In this document: piece after piece, positions 16,032 through 24,749 of the stretch
Numbering within the stretch: the first letter of the stretch is position 1
Layout of the letters: each line of letters begins with the position of its first letter
Origin: an uncultured Lachnospiraceae bacterium
GTDB taxonomy: Bacteria > Bacillota > Clostridia > Lachnospirales > Lachnospiraceae
Direction of reading: 5' to 3'
DNA: 41,568 nt
Assembly: GCA_910585995.1 (NCBI GenBank)
Contig: CAJUGG010000036.1
Coordinates: 1 to 41,568, forward strand
Made by a program: the position numbers and the translations under genes
Notes under the pieces: model-generated
What the model was told of the DNA's origin: nothing
Seen by the model: the letters and a program-made list of their open reading frames with translations, nothing else
Databases searched by the model: none

Positions 16032-16261
16032 TTTGATCCAGATCAGGTAAGATATGGATGTACCGATTTTTGAGCTTCAGGTTATCTGGAAACAGAGCCT
16101 GTGCGGTGCCGCTGCCTCTGGACGGACGGTATACCAAGCGGTACGAGAGAGTTTGGCAGAATATGATATTCCGAAGGTTCGAATCCTTCACTATTCTTGG
16201 GGAATAGTTAGCTTAGTGGTAAAGCAATCATAACAAAACTGTATTTTCATTACAGATCAAA
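16032..16261 (+). ncRNA. Structured RNA with a circularly permuted tRNA-like core
   Basis: TTTGATC (16032-16038) pairs with GATCAAA (16255-16261) to close the RNA. Inside, a tRNA-like cloverleaf appears in permuted order. Its elements are ATGAT (16163-16167), variable ATTCC, T-arm GAAGG-TTCGAAT-CCTTC (16173-16189), acceptor strand ACTATTC (16190-16196), a TTGGG cap, acceptor strand GAATAGT (16202-16208), TA, D-arm GCTT-AGTGGTA-AAGC (16211-16225) and ATCAT (16227-16231). Both acceptor and anticodon-type stems pair perfectly, and the D-loop keeps GG. Upstream are TCTG-GAAA-CAGA inside CAGG/CCTG, and GGTA/TACC. A terminator follows at 16272. The size and complexity suggest an independent RNA such as the raiA-motif class, which I cannot confirm. 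Confidence 0.65.
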
Positions 16262-16271
16262 CTTTTGCGGG

Positions 16272-16293
16272 AAACCGCTCCTGGCGGTTTTTT
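16272..16293 (+). terminator. Terminator of the structured RNA
   Basis: AAACCGC and GCGGTTT form a 7-bp stem around TCCTG and run into further T residues. It starts 10 bases after the closing stem of the RNA, marking its likely 3' end. Confidence 0.7.
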
Positions 16294-16345
16294 CTGGAAG
16301 GTGTCTGAAGGAGGTCATGGACGATGCAACATAGTCTAAAAGGCC

Positions 16346-16442
16346 AAGAGCAGGATCTTCAGCCGGAAAAAGGCAGCATGAAGCCGGATACCGAAGGGGG
16401 CTTCCTAAAAACAACTCATGCAGTACATAAGCGGTGGCTCTT
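16346..16442 (+). other. Second structured segment, leader of the SPFH gene
   Basis: AAGAGC (16346-16351) pairs with GCTCTT (16437-16442), followed by TTTT. Inside, GCATG (16376-16380) pairs with CATGC (16417-16421), and GAAGCC pairs with GGCTTC (16399-16404). The nested stems ending in a T-run look like a regulated leader or a small RNA. I compared it with cobalamin, SAM, TPP, THF and c-di-GMP riboswitch motifs and none fits. A weak CGGT/ACCG hairpin with a T-run follows at 16483-16505. No other gene is visible in 16300-16555. Confidence 0.45.
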
Positions 16443-16555
16443 TTTTGGAATCCCACTTCTCAAGGCCTCATCCCCATTTTTCCGGTAGAAAAAACCGACT
16501 TTTTTCAAAAAACTTAAAAACAGCAGTTGCAGCAGGACTATCATAGGAGGCATAC

Positions 16556-17671
16556 ATGAAGTATATTATTAGAGAACAAGAATGTGGTTATCTTTTGAGA
16601 GACGGTGTCTTGGAGAAGGTATTGTTTGCGGGGAAATACCACTTTTTTTCCCGGATGGGGTATGAGTTAAAGGTGGTTTCTATGATCGGTGAGGTGGACA
16701 CGCAGGGGCTTCCGGTTGAACTTTTGATGAAGCATGAAGCATTTGCTTCGCGTGTCCTGCGGATACAGATTCCGGACGACTGCATTGGGATGCATATGAT
16801 CAATGGGGTCTATAAGCAGGTGCTGATGGGTGGCGACCAGCTGTACTGGAATGTCTTTGAGACGAATGAGATCCGCCTGATCGATGTGACTGGCACACAG
16901 ATTACAGAAGAGCAGGTGCCGCGGATGTACCGCAGTTTCCTGCCTCCGCGAATGTATAAAAAAGTGGTGGTCAATGACGGAGAGACTGGTCTTTTGTACA
17001 TTGATAATCATTTCACAGAGCAGCTTTTTAGCGGTACATATTATTATTGGATCTATGCGCATGAGATTTCGTGCAAGATCTTCAATCTGAAGATTCAGCA
17101 GTTAGAGATCTCCGGACAGGAGATCTTAAGTGCAGACAAAGTGGGCATCCGTCTGAATATTCTGTGCAGCTATCGGATTACAGATCCGATTTCTTTGGTG
17201 CAGAAGATGGAGGGTTCTGGAAAGCTTCTGTATGCGAAGATACAGCTTTTGGCCAGAGAGTATGTGGGGAAATATCGTCTCGATGAACTGCTGGCGCAAA
17301 AGGAAGAGATTGGAAAAGTGCTCTTTGAGCAGATGAAAGCACTGCAGGAAGAGTATTGTGTGGAGATCCTGGATGTGGGGATCAAAGACATCATCCTTCC
17401 GGGGGAGATACGGGATATTATGAATACGGTTCTGGTGGCTGAGAAAAAAGCACAGGCCAATGTGATTATGCGCCGGGAAGAGGTGGCATCGACGAGGAGT
17501 CTTCTGAATACTGCGAAGCTGATGGAAGAGAATCAGATCTTGTATCGGCTGAAAGAACTGGAGTATTTGGAGCGGATCTGTGATAAGGTGGGGAATATCT
17601 CGCTGAGCGGAGGGGGGAATGTGCTGGAGCAGTTGGCGGGGATTGTGTTGCCACAACGTAAGGGGATGTAA
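16556..17671 (+). CDS. SPFH domain (slipin/stomatin-like) protein
   Basis: This 371-residue protein resembles the slipin branch of the SPFH/Band 7 superfamily, scaffold proteins that oligomerise at membranes. The SPFH core spans roughly residues 150-290 (IYAHEISCKIFNLKIQQLEI, SADKVGIRLNILCSYRITDP), followed by a coiled-coil-like EKKAQANVIMRREEVASTRS. No N-terminal membrane segment or signal peptide is evident, unlike canonical slipins. AGGAGG lies 6 bases before ATG 16556. Downstream genes (YwqG-like, unknown, DUF4132) are of the poorly understood stress-associated kind, and repeat copy 4 starts 8 bases after the stop. Confidence 0.75.
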   Translation: MKYIIREQECGYLLRDGVLEKVLFAGKYHFFSRMGYELKVVSMIGEVDTQGLPVELLMKHEAFASRVLRIQIPDDCIGMHMINGVYKQVLMGGDQLYWNVFETNEIRLIDVTGTQITEEQVPRMYRSFLPPRMYKKVVVNDGETGLLYIDNHFTEQLFSGTYYYWIYAHEISCKIFNLKIQQLEISGQEILSADKVGIRLNILCSYRITDPISLVQKMEGSGKLLYAKIQLLAREYVGKYRLDELLAQKEEIGKVLFEQMKALQEEYCVEILDVGIKDIILPGEIRDIMNTVLVAEKKAQANVIMRREEVASTRSLLNTAKLMEENQILYRLKELEYLERICDKVGNISLSGGGNVLEQLAGIVLPQRKGM

Positions 17672-17678
17672 GAGGGAC

Positions 17679-17899
17679 GGGACGATCATAAAAGGAGCTG
17701 CCATAGACGGAGCGCCCTGACTTGACAAAGGTCTGCATAGAATGTATCGGACAGTGTACGAAGTTTGTATGCTCCAACCGGACACGTAAACGTGTTCGTT
17801 TGGCTCATACAAACTTCGTACACTGTCCGCTCCAATCTACACAGCACTCTTTGTCAAGTCAGGACACTGCGTCTATGGCAGCTCCTTTTGTGACGTCCC
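17679..17899 (+). repeat. Long-hairpin intergenic element, copy 4
   Basis: Outer arms: GGGACG to GACTTGACAAAG on the left, and its near-complement on the right ending CTCCTTTTGTGACGTCCC. The arms are self-complementary over about 50 bases with a few changes and one gap. The inner arms flanking the tip hairpin are perfectly complementary in this copy (GTGTACGAAG with CTTCGTACAC), whereas other copies use other sequences there. The core ends match the family. It follows the SPFH stop by 7 bases, and the right arm ends CTCCTTTT, so it may act as a terminator. Confidence 0.85.
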
Positions 17900-18051
17900 T
17901 GTGTATTGGCTGCGACTTGAGGTGGTTGGGGCTTGGGGCTGAAGGATTTGCATATATGGTGTTGTATTGGGTGTGAGGAAAGGGGGGATGGGGAGATTCT
18001 GTGATTGGAGGGGATTGGGAGGAGAGAAAAAGGAATTGGGGCTTGGAAGTA

Positions 18052-18096
18052 TTGTAAAATAGAGGGAATTGGGGTATAACATTAGTATAACTAATG
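18052..18096 (+). promoter_or_regulatory. Promoter and palindromic operator of the YwqG-like gene
   Basis: TTGTAA (18052-18057), a 17-base spacer and TATAAC (18075-18080) form the promoter. Directly over the start region is a perfect palindrome, CATTAGT-ATA-ACTAATG (18080-18096), a likely repressor site. The region 17900-18050 before it is G-rich and holds no gene. Confidence 0.65.
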
Positions 18097-18119
18097 AAAT
18101 TTTGAAAAGGAGGACTATC

Positions 18120-18932
18120 ATGGGGAAAAGGAAGAGAGGAAGGCGGGCGGATGTGATTAGAGATGCGCTTAGAGATACCAGTTTGCCGTCGGTGCATATT
18201 GTTCCTGTGGAGGATCAGGAGCTGGGGTGTGCGGACAGTAAGTTTGGTGGTGCGTTTTATCTGCCGGAGGGCGGACAGGTTCCTGTGTGGGGAGACGGGC
18301 AGGAGATGGAATTTTTGGCGCAGATTCGGTTTTCACAGATGCCGCCGCTTATGGGGTTTCCGAGGAAGGGGCTTTTGCAGTTTTTTCTCTGGACGGAGGA
18401 ATCGGTGATGGAGGAGATGGATGCTGGGGAGTTGTCTTCTGAGGGGCATTTTCGGCTTGTCTATTATCCGGAGGTATCAGAGGAGGAGACTTCTGCCTGT
18501 GAGGGCAAGGTGACAGAGAATCGCTGGCCGATGGAGAGATGGAACCGGGGGATGCGGTTTGAACGGACGGAAGAAGTGGCGACTTTTTCTCCGGAGGAGA
18601 CAGATCTTGGGTATGAGAATGCTATGCAGGCTTTGACGCCGAAGCTGATGAAAGAGGCAGGGTATGATCTGTCAGATTGTCCGGATACGGACCAATTTTT
18701 TCTGGATTTTGGAAACTGGGGCTGCAAGGTGGGCGGTCATCCGGCGATTCGCCAGGGGGACGTGAGACGGGAAGAGGAGGCTTATGGTGCTTATACGACC
18801 CTTTTGTTTCAGATGGACTTGACTTTGCCGGGAGAGTTGGAAGGGGATACGTTTGCATTTTTTATCAAACCAGAAGATCTGGCAGCCGGGAATTTTGAGG
18901 ATGTGCTATTGTACTGGCACAATACATATTAA
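18120..18932 (+). CDS. YwqG/DUF1963 family protein
   Basis: This soluble protein of 270 residues has the DUF1963 outline: SKFGGAFYLPEG and the FLAQIRFSQMPP strand near residues 40-80, LQFFLWTEESVM, and a late KVGGHPAIRQGD followed by TTLLFQMD. The family's function is not established; members occur in many bacteria, often near DUF4132 or immunity-like proteins. The N-terminus (MGKRKRGRRADVIRD) is strongly basic. GGAGG precedes ATG 18120 by 6 bases; the longer ORF from 18069 begins inside the operator. The unknown gene at 18948 follows after 15 bases. Confidence 0.75.
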   Translation: MGKRKRGRRADVIRDALRDTSLPSVHIVPVEDQELGCADSKFGGAFYLPEGGQVPVWGDGQEMEFLAQIRFSQMPPLMGFPRKGLLQFFLWTEESVMEEMDAGELSSEGHFRLVYYPEVSEEETSACEGKVTENRWPMERWNRGMRFERTEEVATFSPEETDLGYENAMQALTPKLMKEAGYDLSDCPDTDQFFLDFGNWGCKVGGHPAIRQGDVRREEEAYGAYTTLLFQMDLTLPGELEGDTFAFFIKPEDLAAGNFEDVLLYWHNTY

Positions 18933-18947
18933 AGTGAGGGAGTAGAG

Positions 18948-19496
18948 ATGGCGATCTCGTTATTAGACGGAAGGACAAGGTATGGGGAAGTGCGTTATTT
19001 TTATTCTGACCGGTGCATACAGACTGAGAGCCTAAAGGATTTTAACCAGGGAAAACTCTCAGGCAGGGAATTGATCACGTTTGACTGTGGGCTGATGGAG
19101 ATGCAGGAGATCACAAGGGAAGAGATCACAAAGGAGACAGAAGAAGAGAGGCAGATCCTGGCGATCATCATCCGCCCAGGCCCGGAACCTGACGCCCAGC
19201 TAGAAAGAGAAGGAATTTTTTTCTTCTGCGGTTATGACTTGGTGGAAGATATAACCTATACAAGCGCCATCACCAACTGCGGAGCCAGATTTTCCCAAGC
19301 GATACCCTATCAAGATCTAACCCCCCTAGGCCTATGCCCCACATATAAAACCGCAGTCCTCACCCAACTCTCCTTACTGGAACTTTATCCAGAGGAGTCA
19401 CACGCGTACTGCGAAATCGTTGAAATATGGAAAAAGAAAGGACTTATACATGAAAAAGAAAGACCCAATATATATCACCGGACACCGACACCCTGA
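18948..19496 (+). CDS. Hypothetical protein, follows the YwqG-like gene
   Basis: I do not recognise this 182-residue soluble protein. It has no signal peptide and no membrane segment, with a central acidic EITREEITKETEEERQ helix. Its last 47 bases overlap the pyrophosphatase start in another frame, so the two are translationally coupled. Base use shifts inside the gene: the first half is G-rich like upstream genes, while from about 19160 the coding strand turns C-rich (many CCC runs). That may reflect recombination. GAGGGAG precedes ATG 18948. Confidence 0.6.
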   Translation: MAISLLDGRTRYGEVRYFYSDRCIQTESLKDFNQGKLSGRELITFDCGLMEMQEITREEITKETEEERQILAIIIRPGPEPDAQLEREGIFFFCGYDLVEDITYTSAITNCGARFSQAIPYQDLTPLGLCPTYKTAVLTQLSLLELYPEESHAYCEIVEIWKKKGLIHEKERPNIYHRTPTP

Positions 19497-21099
19497 CACG
19501 GATTCTATCGCGTCATCCATCGCCTATGCGTTTTTTAAGCGTTCTATGGGCTTACATGCTGTGCCTTGCCGGCTGGGCGCGTTAAATGACGAGACGCGTT
19601 ATTTACTTTCTCGTTTTGATTTTCCGGAGCCTGTGCTATTACAGGATGCCCGGATGAAGCTTTCAGAGATCGAGATGGATTCGCCGGTCTCCATCACGCC
19701 GGATACGACGATCTACGAGACGTTGCAGATTATGCAGGAAGACAACCGCGCATACTGCGGCGTTGTGGATGAAAAACAGCATCTGCTGGGGATGGTGACA
19801 AAATCGGATCTGGCCGTGGTTGGTCTGAATGATACGGCCATGTCCATTGATATCCTTGCACATACACCGGCCGAAAATATCCGTAAGACCATCAATGGAA
19901 CGATGGTCTATGATGACGAAGAAGCTTGTATCAACGGAAAGGTCAGCATTATTGCCATGACTTATCTAGAGCGTCTGGAGAATTTTAATGTAAAAGACAG
20001 AATTGTTATCGTGGGAGCCAATACCCAAGCGCAGTTAAAGCTTCTTGAGCTTGGAGCCGGGATGTTGATTGTGGTATGGTCAGATGAGATTGCAGAAGAA
20101 GTCATCCGCACTGCCAGAGAACATCACTGTCCCATTATCCGCTCCGGGCATGGCAGTATGAATACCTCCCGTTATCTGTATTTTGCTCCGTCTGTGGAAC
20201 GGATTATGAAAAAAAAGCTGGTGGCTTTTCATTCCAACGAGCTGGCAGAAGATGTGGGAAATAAGATGTTAAAGAGCCGCTATCGTGTCTATCCGGTGGT
20301 GGATCAGGAAGAACGGCTGGTGGGTTATATCTCCAGATATCATATTATGGATGCCAAAAAGCGGAAACTGATCCTTGTGGATCACAACGAATTTTCCCAG
20401 TCTGTCAATGCAGTGGAAAAAGGAAAAGTCTTAGAGGTTATCGACCATCATCGCATCAACGATTTTACCACTTCTCAGCCTGTATCTTTTCGAAATGAGA
20501 TCGTAGGCTCCACTGCCACGATTATAGCCACGATATTTCGGGAGAACCGGATGCTGATCCCTGCCAATCTGGCTGGCCTTTTATTAGGTGCGGTCTTGTC
20601 AGATACCATGAATTTCCATTCGCCCACCACCACGGATCAGGACCGGGCTACGGCTAATATACTGGCAGCGATTGCGGATCTGGATGTGGAAGATTTTGCA
20701 GAAGAATTATTTACTATTACTTCCAATCAGGATAAATCCAGTTATTCGGATATGATCAACCAGGACCGCAAGATCTACGATATTCAGTCCTGTAAACTCT
20801 CGATCTCCCAGGTGATCGTGCCCTCTGCAAAAGAGACAAGGTCGGATCTTGTGGAGATTGCCGGTGCGCTGGAGCGGTTTGCGAAAAAGAAACAGATCGA
20901 CCTTGCGGTACTGGTATTTACCAGTATTCTGGAAAATGGTTCGGTTGTCTATGCGGCAGGCAATCGCGCTTCTTGGGCCATGGAGGCATTTCCAGATATG
21001 GAAGGGGAAGAACATATGTTCCAGGAAAACCTGCTCTCCCGCAAACAGCAGATCCTTCCGGCACTTACGTCAGTGATCAATGACTATATGGGCGGTTGA
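19450..21099 (+). CDS. ppaC: Manganese-dependent inorganic pyrophosphatase with CBS and DRTGG domains
   Basis: This family II (DHH) pyrophosphatase of 549 residues hydrolyses PPi in the cytosol. GHRHPDTDS (His12, Asp16, Asp18) and VIDHHRI are metal ligands. A CBS-DRTGG-CBS block is inserted between about residues 70 and 300, and the DHHA2 domain ends the protein. Known family biology: the CBS pair binds AMP/ADP (inhibition) or ATP, and DRTGG-containing members respond to diadenosine polyphosphates. A likely Ap4A hydrolase (YqeK) is encoded at 34102. ATG 19450 is preferred to 19420 because AAAGGA lies just upstream and the N-terminus then matches the family. Confidence 0.92.
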   Translation: MKKKDPIYITGHRHPDTDSIASSIAYAFFKRSMGLHAVPCRLGALNDETRYLLSRFDFPEPVLLQDARMKLSEIEMDSPVSITPDTTIYETLQIMQEDNRAYCGVVDEKQHLLGMVTKSDLAVVGLNDTAMSIDILAHTPAENIRKTINGTMVYDDEEACINGKVSIIAMTYLERLENFNVKDRIVIVGANTQAQLKLLELGAGMLIVVWSDEIAEEVIRTAREHHCPIIRSGHGSMNTSRYLYFAPSVERIMKKKLVAFHSNELAEDVGNKMLKSRYRVYPVVDQEERLVGYISRYHIMDAKKRKLILVDHNEFSQSVNAVEKGKVLEVIDHHRINDFTTSQPVSFRNEIVGSTATIIATIFRENRMLIPANLAGLLLGAVLSDTMNFHSPTTTDQDRATANILAAIADLDVEDFAEELFTITSNQDKSSYSDMINQDRKIYDIQSCKLSISQVIVPSAKETRSDLVEIAGALERFAKKKQIDLAVLVFTSILENGSVVYAAGNRASWAMEAFPDMEGEEHMFQENLLSRKQQILPALTSVINDYMGG

Positions 21100-21179
21100 T
21101 CTTGTGAATGGGGAACAGGAGTATATCTGATCAAAAACATCATGAAGGATGATAAAAAAGGGCATAGGAGGAAGAGATC

Positions 21180-24100
21180 ATGATCGTAAGAGACAAAAAG
21201 ATTGAGAAACTGCGCAGAGAAGCGCTGGATGATATGAAGCTGTCCGCTGCAAACAGAGAGCTGGCAGAAGCGTATATGGACGGGGATGGAAAAGAGGAAG
21301 AAAGACTTCTGAAAGAAATAGAGCCGAAGGCCTTTACAAGTTCCTTTATGCAGGATGCAGTCTCAAAATACCTGGTTTGGCTAAAGAAGAGGAAGCAGAC
21401 CGAAGAGCTAAAACGCTTCCTGCGTCTTTTAGCCGTAGCAGGCGGTTCCACGGCTGGTCTCTTTCTGGTCAATTTTTCCTATGCAGAACTTATGGACTGG
21501 AACCAGACGCTAGAATATCTGGAAGGAGAACAGGCAGCAGAGCAAAAGACAGCAATACGAGCCGCGATCTGTGCGATGCCATATGTGTATGTATCCGATG
21601 CAGGACAGCAGAGAAAGACATGTATGGAAGCACTGTTTGCAGTGGGAAAAGAAGAGAAAGAGATCTATCTCAGAGCGCTCAAACTGTGCTATGGCGATAA
21701 TTTTTACACAAAGATGCTGCTGCTGTCTCTGTATCTGCATGTGAGCAATAAAGGTGAGGCGCCGGCGCAGACACAAGAATTAGAAAAGATCTTTTTCGAT
21801 CACTTGACGGAGATTTTTCAAAAGGGAAGTCTTAGGGTAGCAGAGATACAATCGATAAGAACGTATATTCTGTCCTCTCCGGAGACTCCTTTTCCGGAAC
21901 GTATCTTGAAGATCTCTCGCAGGCTGCCTACGGGAACCAATCTGAAGATCTTTGCGGGCTGCGCTTTTTTAGCGCTGCCCCATTCGGAGCGTTTTGAGAT
22001 GGTAGTCCGTCTGATGGTATCTATGTGCCTGAGAAATCCAGGAAGTAATATCGCATTGGATGCCTGTATCGACCTGAGCAGTCAGGAGTGGTTTGACCAG
22101 CAGATGGAGCATATCGAGGATATGCTGCCGATCCTGGATGAAGACTATCTCTACTGGTGTCTGAGACAGGGGCAGGAGGCAGCGATTCTGCGTATGAGCG
22201 CCAAATCCAGAGATGGGATACAAAAGCTGATCCCGTCCCTGGACTATAGAGAGTATCCCCGCCTGTTAGCTCTTGTAAAAAAAGGGAATCCCGATCTCTA
22301 TCAGGAATTATATGCTTCGAGTCAGGAAGTATTGCTTCAGAAAAGAGTGGATTTGATAGCCGCAAGACTCTATCCGGGACGAGAAGAGGCAAAACAGTAT
22401 CTGTTGGGAAAGGCACCATTTTCCACCCTGCTTCCCTATGTGATGGAGTGGGACGACTGGTATCAAGATGAAGGCCGCTATCAGATGATACAGGGATTGA
22501 GAGAGGATGGAGACAGGAAGCTGTATCAGCGCATGGTGACGCTGGAAGGGTTTCGTACTCCCTGCTTTTTCTTCGCCTACTATCCGCTGTTTGCACCGGG
22601 AGAAAAAGGGATGTACTTAAGTGATTCGAGACAGCTAAAAGAACTGCTTCGCATAGCGGATGAAGAGCAGGTTCCCGTCTGTGCTCAGATGGAGATGCTG
22701 GGGCTGATCTGTGAAAATTTTGCCAATCTCAATGAAAAAAGCAGACTGGCGGATTTTAAAAAACGGTGTGTGGACCTGATTCAGAATAAACAAGAGGAAT
22801 GGGGACAGGAGCGCTGGGAGAGCGGGATGCAGGAGACGCTGACGAAGGGGAGGAATGTGACGGGGTGCTGTCTGTGTCTTGAAGTGCTGGAATGTTTTGA
22901 AGACCAATATCGGTCTATGATCCTTAGTTGTGTGACCAACAGCAAAAAAAAGATCCGCGAACAGGCGGTTGTGGTCTGTGCAAGGCATAAAAACTGGGAG
23001 CGGGAAATTCTGGATCTGTTTGACTCTAAAAAATTAAAAGAACGGGAGTTTGCCCTGTTGATCTTGGAGGAATGGGGGACTGTCTCAGATCAGGAGAAGG
23101 TAAAAACAGTCTTTGAACAAGAGAAAAATCAAAAGCTAAAAGACCGCTTGCAGGAATTTTTAAAAGATCTGGAAAAAGGCAGCAAGCTGCCTAAGGGACT
23201 GGAGCGAAAGGCCGCAGGCATCTTAACCGGCGCAAGAAAGAAAAAGGTAGAGTGGGTGCTGAGTCTGAATCTGCCAGAGGTACACGATCAGGACGGACAG
23301 TTGCTTTCACAAGAGTATCTGTTATCTATCCTGGCTCTCTACGCGGATATGGAGGAAGTGAGAAGAAGCGAAGAGGTCAAAAAACTGTCGGATCCTCTGA
23401 ATCAGGAAGAGTTTGCAGTGTATGTGCAGGACGTGTATGAGGGCTGGTTAGCAGCAGGCGCAGAGGCCAAAAAGCGGTGGGTGCTTTATCTGTACGCCTT
23501 CCATGGCAAAGAGGAAGTGCTCTCTGTTTTGTCCTGGCAGTTAGGAGAGTGGGCAGACCATTCCAGAGGCGCCATAGCGGCAGAGACGGTCCGGGCCATT
23601 GCGCTAAGAGGGAGCACAGAGGCATTGCTTTTCGTGGATCAGATATCGAGAAAACACAAGTCCCGTCAGGTGAAAAATGCAGCGGTTGCGGCGCTTGCGG
23701 ATGCGGCACAGGAGCTGGGAATCAGCCGGGAAGAACTAGAAGATCAACTGGTGCCAGACCTTGGATTTGATGACAAGGCAGAACAAATATTCGATTATGG
23801 AAGCCGGACGTTTACCGTACGGCTGTCTGAGTGTTTGGAAGCAGAGATCTATGATGAAAATGGAAAATGCCTCTGCCTGAATCATCTGCCCAGACCTGGA
23901 AAGAAGGATGAAGAAGAGAAGGCAAAAGCGGCCCAGGCGACATTCAGGCAGATGAAAAAGCAGTTAAAGACGGTGGCAGATAGTCAGAAGATACGGCTTT
24001 TGCAGGCGCTTCGTGCGGCAAGGTTGTGGGAGAAGGAACAGTGGGAGGCATTGTTTATAAAAAATCCGGTGATGCACCAGTTTGCTATGGGCCTGATCTG

Positions 24101-24692
24101 GGGCGTCTATGAGGATAGAACGTTGACAGCAACTTTCCGGTATATGGAAGACGGAAGCTTCAATACGGCAGAAAATGAACCATATACACTTTCTGACACT
24201 GGAAAGATCGGGATTGTGCACCCGCTGGAGCTGGACGAGAAGGTACTGACAGCCTGGAAAGAGCATCTTTTAGACTATGAGGTGGGACAGCCTTTTGACC
24301 AGTTGTCCCGCCCGGTCTTTGGTGTGTCCGAAGATAACAGAGAAGAACATATGTTTGATGGACTTTATGGAAAGACGTTAGAGGTACGGACACTGAGCGG
24401 GAAGCTTCTGGGTGCAGGATGGTATCGCGGAAAGATCGAGGATGCAGGATTTTTCTCTAATTATTATAGAAAAGATGGAAGCTTAGGAGCAGAACTTACC
24501 TTTTCCGGCTGTTCGGTAGGCTATGAGAATCCAGTAGTAACGGTGTACAGCCTGTATTTTTACAGACTTGATACCAATATGCAGTTTCATAAAAAGAACC
24601 AGATGAAGCTTTTCGAGGTTCCGGCGAGGTATTTTAGCGAAGTGGTGCTGGAACTTGTGCAGGTGGTTGGAGATATTTCTGTACATGAATGA
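21180..24692 (+). CDS. DUF4132 domain giant protein with HEAT-like repeats
   Basis: At 1170 residues this is the largest gene here. The first 850 residues are mostly alpha-helical and repeat-like (HEAT/ARM character, for example REQAVVVCARHKNWEREI). From about residue 860 the DUF4132 signature appears: LGFDDKAEQIFDYGSRTF, LPRPGKKDEEE, FRQMKKQLKTV, and NPVMHQFAMGLIWGVYED. Family function is unresolved; E. coli YehI/MolR-type relatives were once linked to molybdate control and others to defence- or stress-like loci. GGAGGAAGAG precedes ATG 21180. No enzyme motif is visible, so a scaffold or regulator is more likely. Confidence 0.8.
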   Translation: MIVRDKKIEKLRREALDDMKLSAANRELAEAYMDGDGKEEERLLKEIEPKAFTSSFMQDAVSKYLVWLKKRKQTEELKRFLRLLAVAGGSTAGLFLVNFSYAELMDWNQTLEYLEGEQAAEQKTAIRAAICAMPYVYVSDAGQQRKTCMEALFAVGKEEKEIYLRALKLCYGDNFYTKMLLLSLYLHVSNKGEAPAQTQELEKIFFDHLTEIFQKGSLRVAEIQSIRTYILSSPETPFPERILKISRRLPTGTNLKIFAGCAFLALPHSERFEMVVRLMVSMCLRNPGSNIALDACIDLSSQEWFDQQMEHIEDMLPILDEDYLYWCLRQGQEAAILRMSAKSRDGIQKLIPSLDYREYPRLLALVKKGNPDLYQELYASSQEVLLQKRVDLIAARLYPGREEAKQYLLGKAPFSTLLPYVMEWDDWYQDEGRYQMIQGLREDGDRKLYQRMVTLEGFRTPCFFFAYYPLFAPGEKGMYLSDSRQLKELLRIADEEQVPVCAQMEMLGLICENFANLNEKSRLADFKKRCVDLIQNKQEEWGQERWESGMQETLTKGRNVTGCCLCLEVLECFEDQYRSMILSCVTNSKKKIREQAVVVCARHKNWEREILDLFDSKKLKEREFALLILEEWGTVSDQEKVKTVFEQEKNQKLKDRLQEFLKDLEKGSKLPKGLERKAAGILTGARKKKVEWVLSLNLPEVHDQDGQLLSQEYLLSILALYADMEEVRRSEEVKKLSDPLNQEEFAVYVQDVYEGWLAAGAEAKKRWVLYLYAFHGKEEVLSVLSWQLGEWADHSRGAIAAETVRAIALRGSTEALLFVDQISRKHKSRQVKNAAVAALADAAQELGISREELEDQLVPDLGFDDKAEQIFDYGSRTFTVRLSECLEAEIYDENGKCLCLNHLPRPGKKDEEEKAKAAQATFRQMKKQLKTVADSQKIRLLQALRAARLWEKEQWEALFIKNPVMHQFAMGLIWGVYEDRTLTATFRYMEDGSFNTAENEPYTLSDTGKIGIVHPLELDEKVLTAWKEHLLDYEVGQPFDQLSRPVFGVSEDNREEHMFDGLYGKTLEVRTLSGKLLGAGWYRGKIEDAGFFSNYYRKDGSLGAELTFSGCSVGYENPVVTVYSLYFYRLDTNMQFHKKNQMKLFEVPARYFSEVVLELVQVVGDISVHE

Positions 24693-24749
24693 CAGTTGAC
24701 AATAGAAAGATAAGATGGTAGGGTGGAGTAAAAGGAGGCATATTAAAAC

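Noticed and set aside
16163..16231. An ordinary tRNA gene or tandem tRNA halves
   Set aside because: The 5' half lies downstream of the 3' half, no second complementary half exists on either side, and no proper 7-base anticodon loop can be formed.
16262..16293. Group I intron P element (TTTTGCGGGAAACC)
   Set aside because: The similarity is short. The same bases form a simple terminator hairpin with T-run, and no P7/P3 partner or splice site was found.
16376..16404. Cobalamin riboswitch fragment (GAAGCCGGATACC)
   Set aside because: The rest of the cobalamin aptamer is absent and the surrounding stems do not fit.
16250..16456. Minus-strand ORF of 68 codons in the RNA region
   Set aside because: It lacks an SD and crosses the terminator and the structured leader.
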